Shown piece by piece: positions 61,674-64,000 of a DNA stretch of 64,000 nucleotides. The notes beneath the pieces were generated by a model, which saw only the letters and a program-made list of their open reading frames with translations, was not told the origin of the DNA and searched no databases. The stretch lies in NCBI GenBank assembly GCA_017302295.1, contig JAFLDS010000004.1, positions 1-64,000 on the forward strand, read 5' to 3'. The position numbers and the translations under genes are program-made. Each line of letters begins with the position of its first letter. The stretch's first letter is position 1. The stretch comes from Thauera sp. (GTDB taxonomy: Bacteria; Pseudomonadota; Gammaproteobacteria; Burkholderiales; Rhodocyclaceae).

Positions 61674-62651
<978 letters not shown>

Positions 62652-62678
62652 GACTGCAGGCGGCGGGCGGCGCGCTCG

Positions 62679-64000
62679 TCAGTGCGCACCGCCCACAGCC
62701 GTGAAGGGCGGGCGCGTCCACCAGATCAGGCCCAGCAGGCTGATCATCAGGACGCCGCTGACGAGAAAGACGTCGTTGGTCGCCAGCAGGTAGGCCTGGA
62801 CCGTCACCTCGCGGTTCAACTGTCCGAGCGCCTGTTCCGGATTCAGCCCCAGACTGCCGAGGCGCGCGAGGTAATCGAGCGCGGCAGGATCCTGGCGGGT
62901 GATGTGCTCCGTCAGCACCGCGTGATGATGGATGCCTCGGTGGTCCCACATCGAAATCACTGTGGCGGTTCCGAAACTGGACCCCAGGTTGCGCATGAAG
63001 TTGGACACCCCCGACGCGCCGGCCATCTCCTGCCCGCTGAGGCCCGACAGGTTGATCGTGATTAGCGGCAGGAAGAAGCAGCTGATGCCGATGCCCATCA
63101 CCAGGCGGGTCAGCGCCACCGTCCAGTAGTCGACGTCGGGCGTGAAGGTGGCGCTCCAGAACGCGGTGACAGCGAACACGATGAAACCGAAGGACGCCAC
63201 CGCGCGCGCATCGACCCGATGCAGGTTAGCGCCGACGATGGGCCCGAGGATCACCGCGAACACGCCGCCGAAAGCGACCGCCTTACCCGCCCACAGCGGC
63301 GTGTAATCGTGATAGGTCTGCAGCCACAGCGGCAGGATGACCACGGTGCCGAAAAAGGCGACCGTGCCCAGCAGCAGGCAGACGACCCCAATGGCGAAAT
63401 TGCGCCGCGTGAACAGGCGCAGGTTCACCACCGGATGCGGGTCGTACCACTCCCAGATGACGAACCAGGTCAGCGCCACCGCAGACAAACAGGCCAGCGT
63501 GACGATCATCGGCGAACTGAACCAGTCGAGCTCGTTGCCCTTGTCGAGCAGGATCTGCAGCGAGCCGATGCCCACCACGAGCAGGGCCAGCCCGACGTAA
63601 TCGACCGGCTTCCTGTCGATCGGAGTCTCGCGCTCGGCGAGCAGTTCCCAGGCGAACAGGCTCACCAGCAGGCCCACCGGCAGATTGATCAGGAAGATCC
63701 AGTGCCAGGACAGGTTCTCGGTCAGCCAGCCGCCGGCCAACGGCCCCGCGATCGGCGCGACGACGGTGGTCATCGACCACAGGCCCATCGCCAAGCCACG
63801 TTTTTCCGGCGGGTAGATGGACGTCATCAGCGCCTGCGACAGCGGGATCATCGACGCACCGAAGATGCCCTGCAGCACGCGCGCCGCCAGCAGCATCGGA
63901 AAGCTCACCGCCATGCCGCACAGCGCCGAGGCCAGCGTGAACAGCAGCGTGGCGACGGCGAACATGCGCACCTGGCCGAAGCGCCCGGCCAACCAGCCGG
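62679..64000 (-). CDS. DHA2-family drug exporter EmrB-like (5' end beyond the window)
   Basis: About 440 codons of an MFS exporter lie in the window, with the N-terminal start to the right of the edge. GWLAGRFGQVRMF is the motif between helices 2 and 3. LSWHWIFLINLPVG and GVSNFMRNLGSSFGTA are typical of EmrB/QacA-type 14-helix exporters. It probably works with an EmrA-type adaptor further right. It is convergent with argB, with 27 bases between stops. Confidence 0.9.
   Translation of the reverse strand, partial: GWLAGRFGQVRMFAVATLLFTLASALCGMAVSFPMLLAARVLQGIFGASMIPLSQALMTSIYPPEKRGLAMGLWSMTTVVAPIAGPLAGGWLTENLSWHWIFLINLPVGLLVSLFAWELLAERETPIDRKPVDYVGLALLVVGIGSLQILLDKGNELDWFSSPMIVTLACLSAVALTWFVIWEWYDPHPVVNLRLFTRRNFAIGVVCLLLGTVAFFGTVVILPLWLQTYHDYTPLWAGKAVAFGGVFAVILGPIVGANLHRVDARAVASFGFIVFAVTAFWSATFTPDVDYWTVALTRLVMGIGISCFFLPLITINLSGLSGQEMAGASGVSNFMRNLGSSFGTATVISMWDHRGIHHHAVLTEHITRQDPAALDYLARLGSLGLNPEQALGQLNREVTVQAYLLATNDVFLVSGVLMISLLGLIWWTRPPFTAVGGAH

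Overview
The window reads as chromosomal DNA of a high-GC betaproteobacterium, most likely Rhodocyclales (Thauera/Azoarcus-like). This is inferred from gene order (grxC-secB-SH3-gpsA-trmL; tkt-gap-pgk; pyk-fba), cytochrome c4, a class I PHB synthase, an orphan Bug-type binding protein and a red-type (form IC) RuBisCO operon. I found no rRNA, tRNA, CRISPR array or intact insertion sequence. Nearly all of the sequence is coding.

Layout. 1-9.3 kb: housekeeping genes: envC (cut by the left edge), a thiol-type ArsR regulator with rhodanese and glutaredoxin, secB, gpsA, trmL, comF, a BioC-like methyltransferase, a HAD nucleotidase, hemB and engB. A probable small RNA with C-rich loops lies on the plus strand between hemB and engB. 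9.3-21.8 kb: cytochrome c4, a DUF455 ferritin-like protein, moeA, rpiA, phoU, yggX, a PAS-GGDEF diguanylate cyclase behind argA, a two-domain polyphosphate:AMP phosphotransferase, rsmE, an IMPase-family phosphatase coupled to a first phosphoribulokinase, and a lone HicA-like gene. 22-26.5 kb: tkt-gap-pgk. 26.6-36.8 kb: a yhiI-rbbA-yhhJ type export operon, phaC, a Bug receptor and a cobalamin-type radical SAM protein, all lying between pgk and pyk. 37-40.2 kb: pyk and fba. 40.2-41 kb: a PIN/RHH toxin-antitoxin pair.

41.1-51.6 kb is the carbon-fixation island: divergent cbbR, then cbbL-cbbS-cbbX-fbp-prk-pgk-fba, followed by dctA. The order gives RuBisCO, its AAA+ activase, and regeneration of RuBP. 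Transketolase, GAPDH and ribose-5-phosphate isomerase must be shared with the central cluster. prk, pgk and fba are each present twice in the window.

51.6-64 kb: a DUF3422 protein, an amidohydrolase of visibly lower GC content, purC, an MFS carrier, a DUF2189 membrane protein, prlC, a DUF4124-glutaredoxin fusion, xthA, a DUF2892 protein, argB and an EmrB-type exporter cut by the right edge.

The most unusual signal is a family of five structured repeats of about 90-140 bp. They are confined to 38.8-50.2 kb, between pyk and dctA. Three copies share a nearly identical 34-nt core and conserved unpaired purines, while their flanking helices differ in sequence but still pair. This is what covariation in a structured RNA or single-stranded DNA element looks like.
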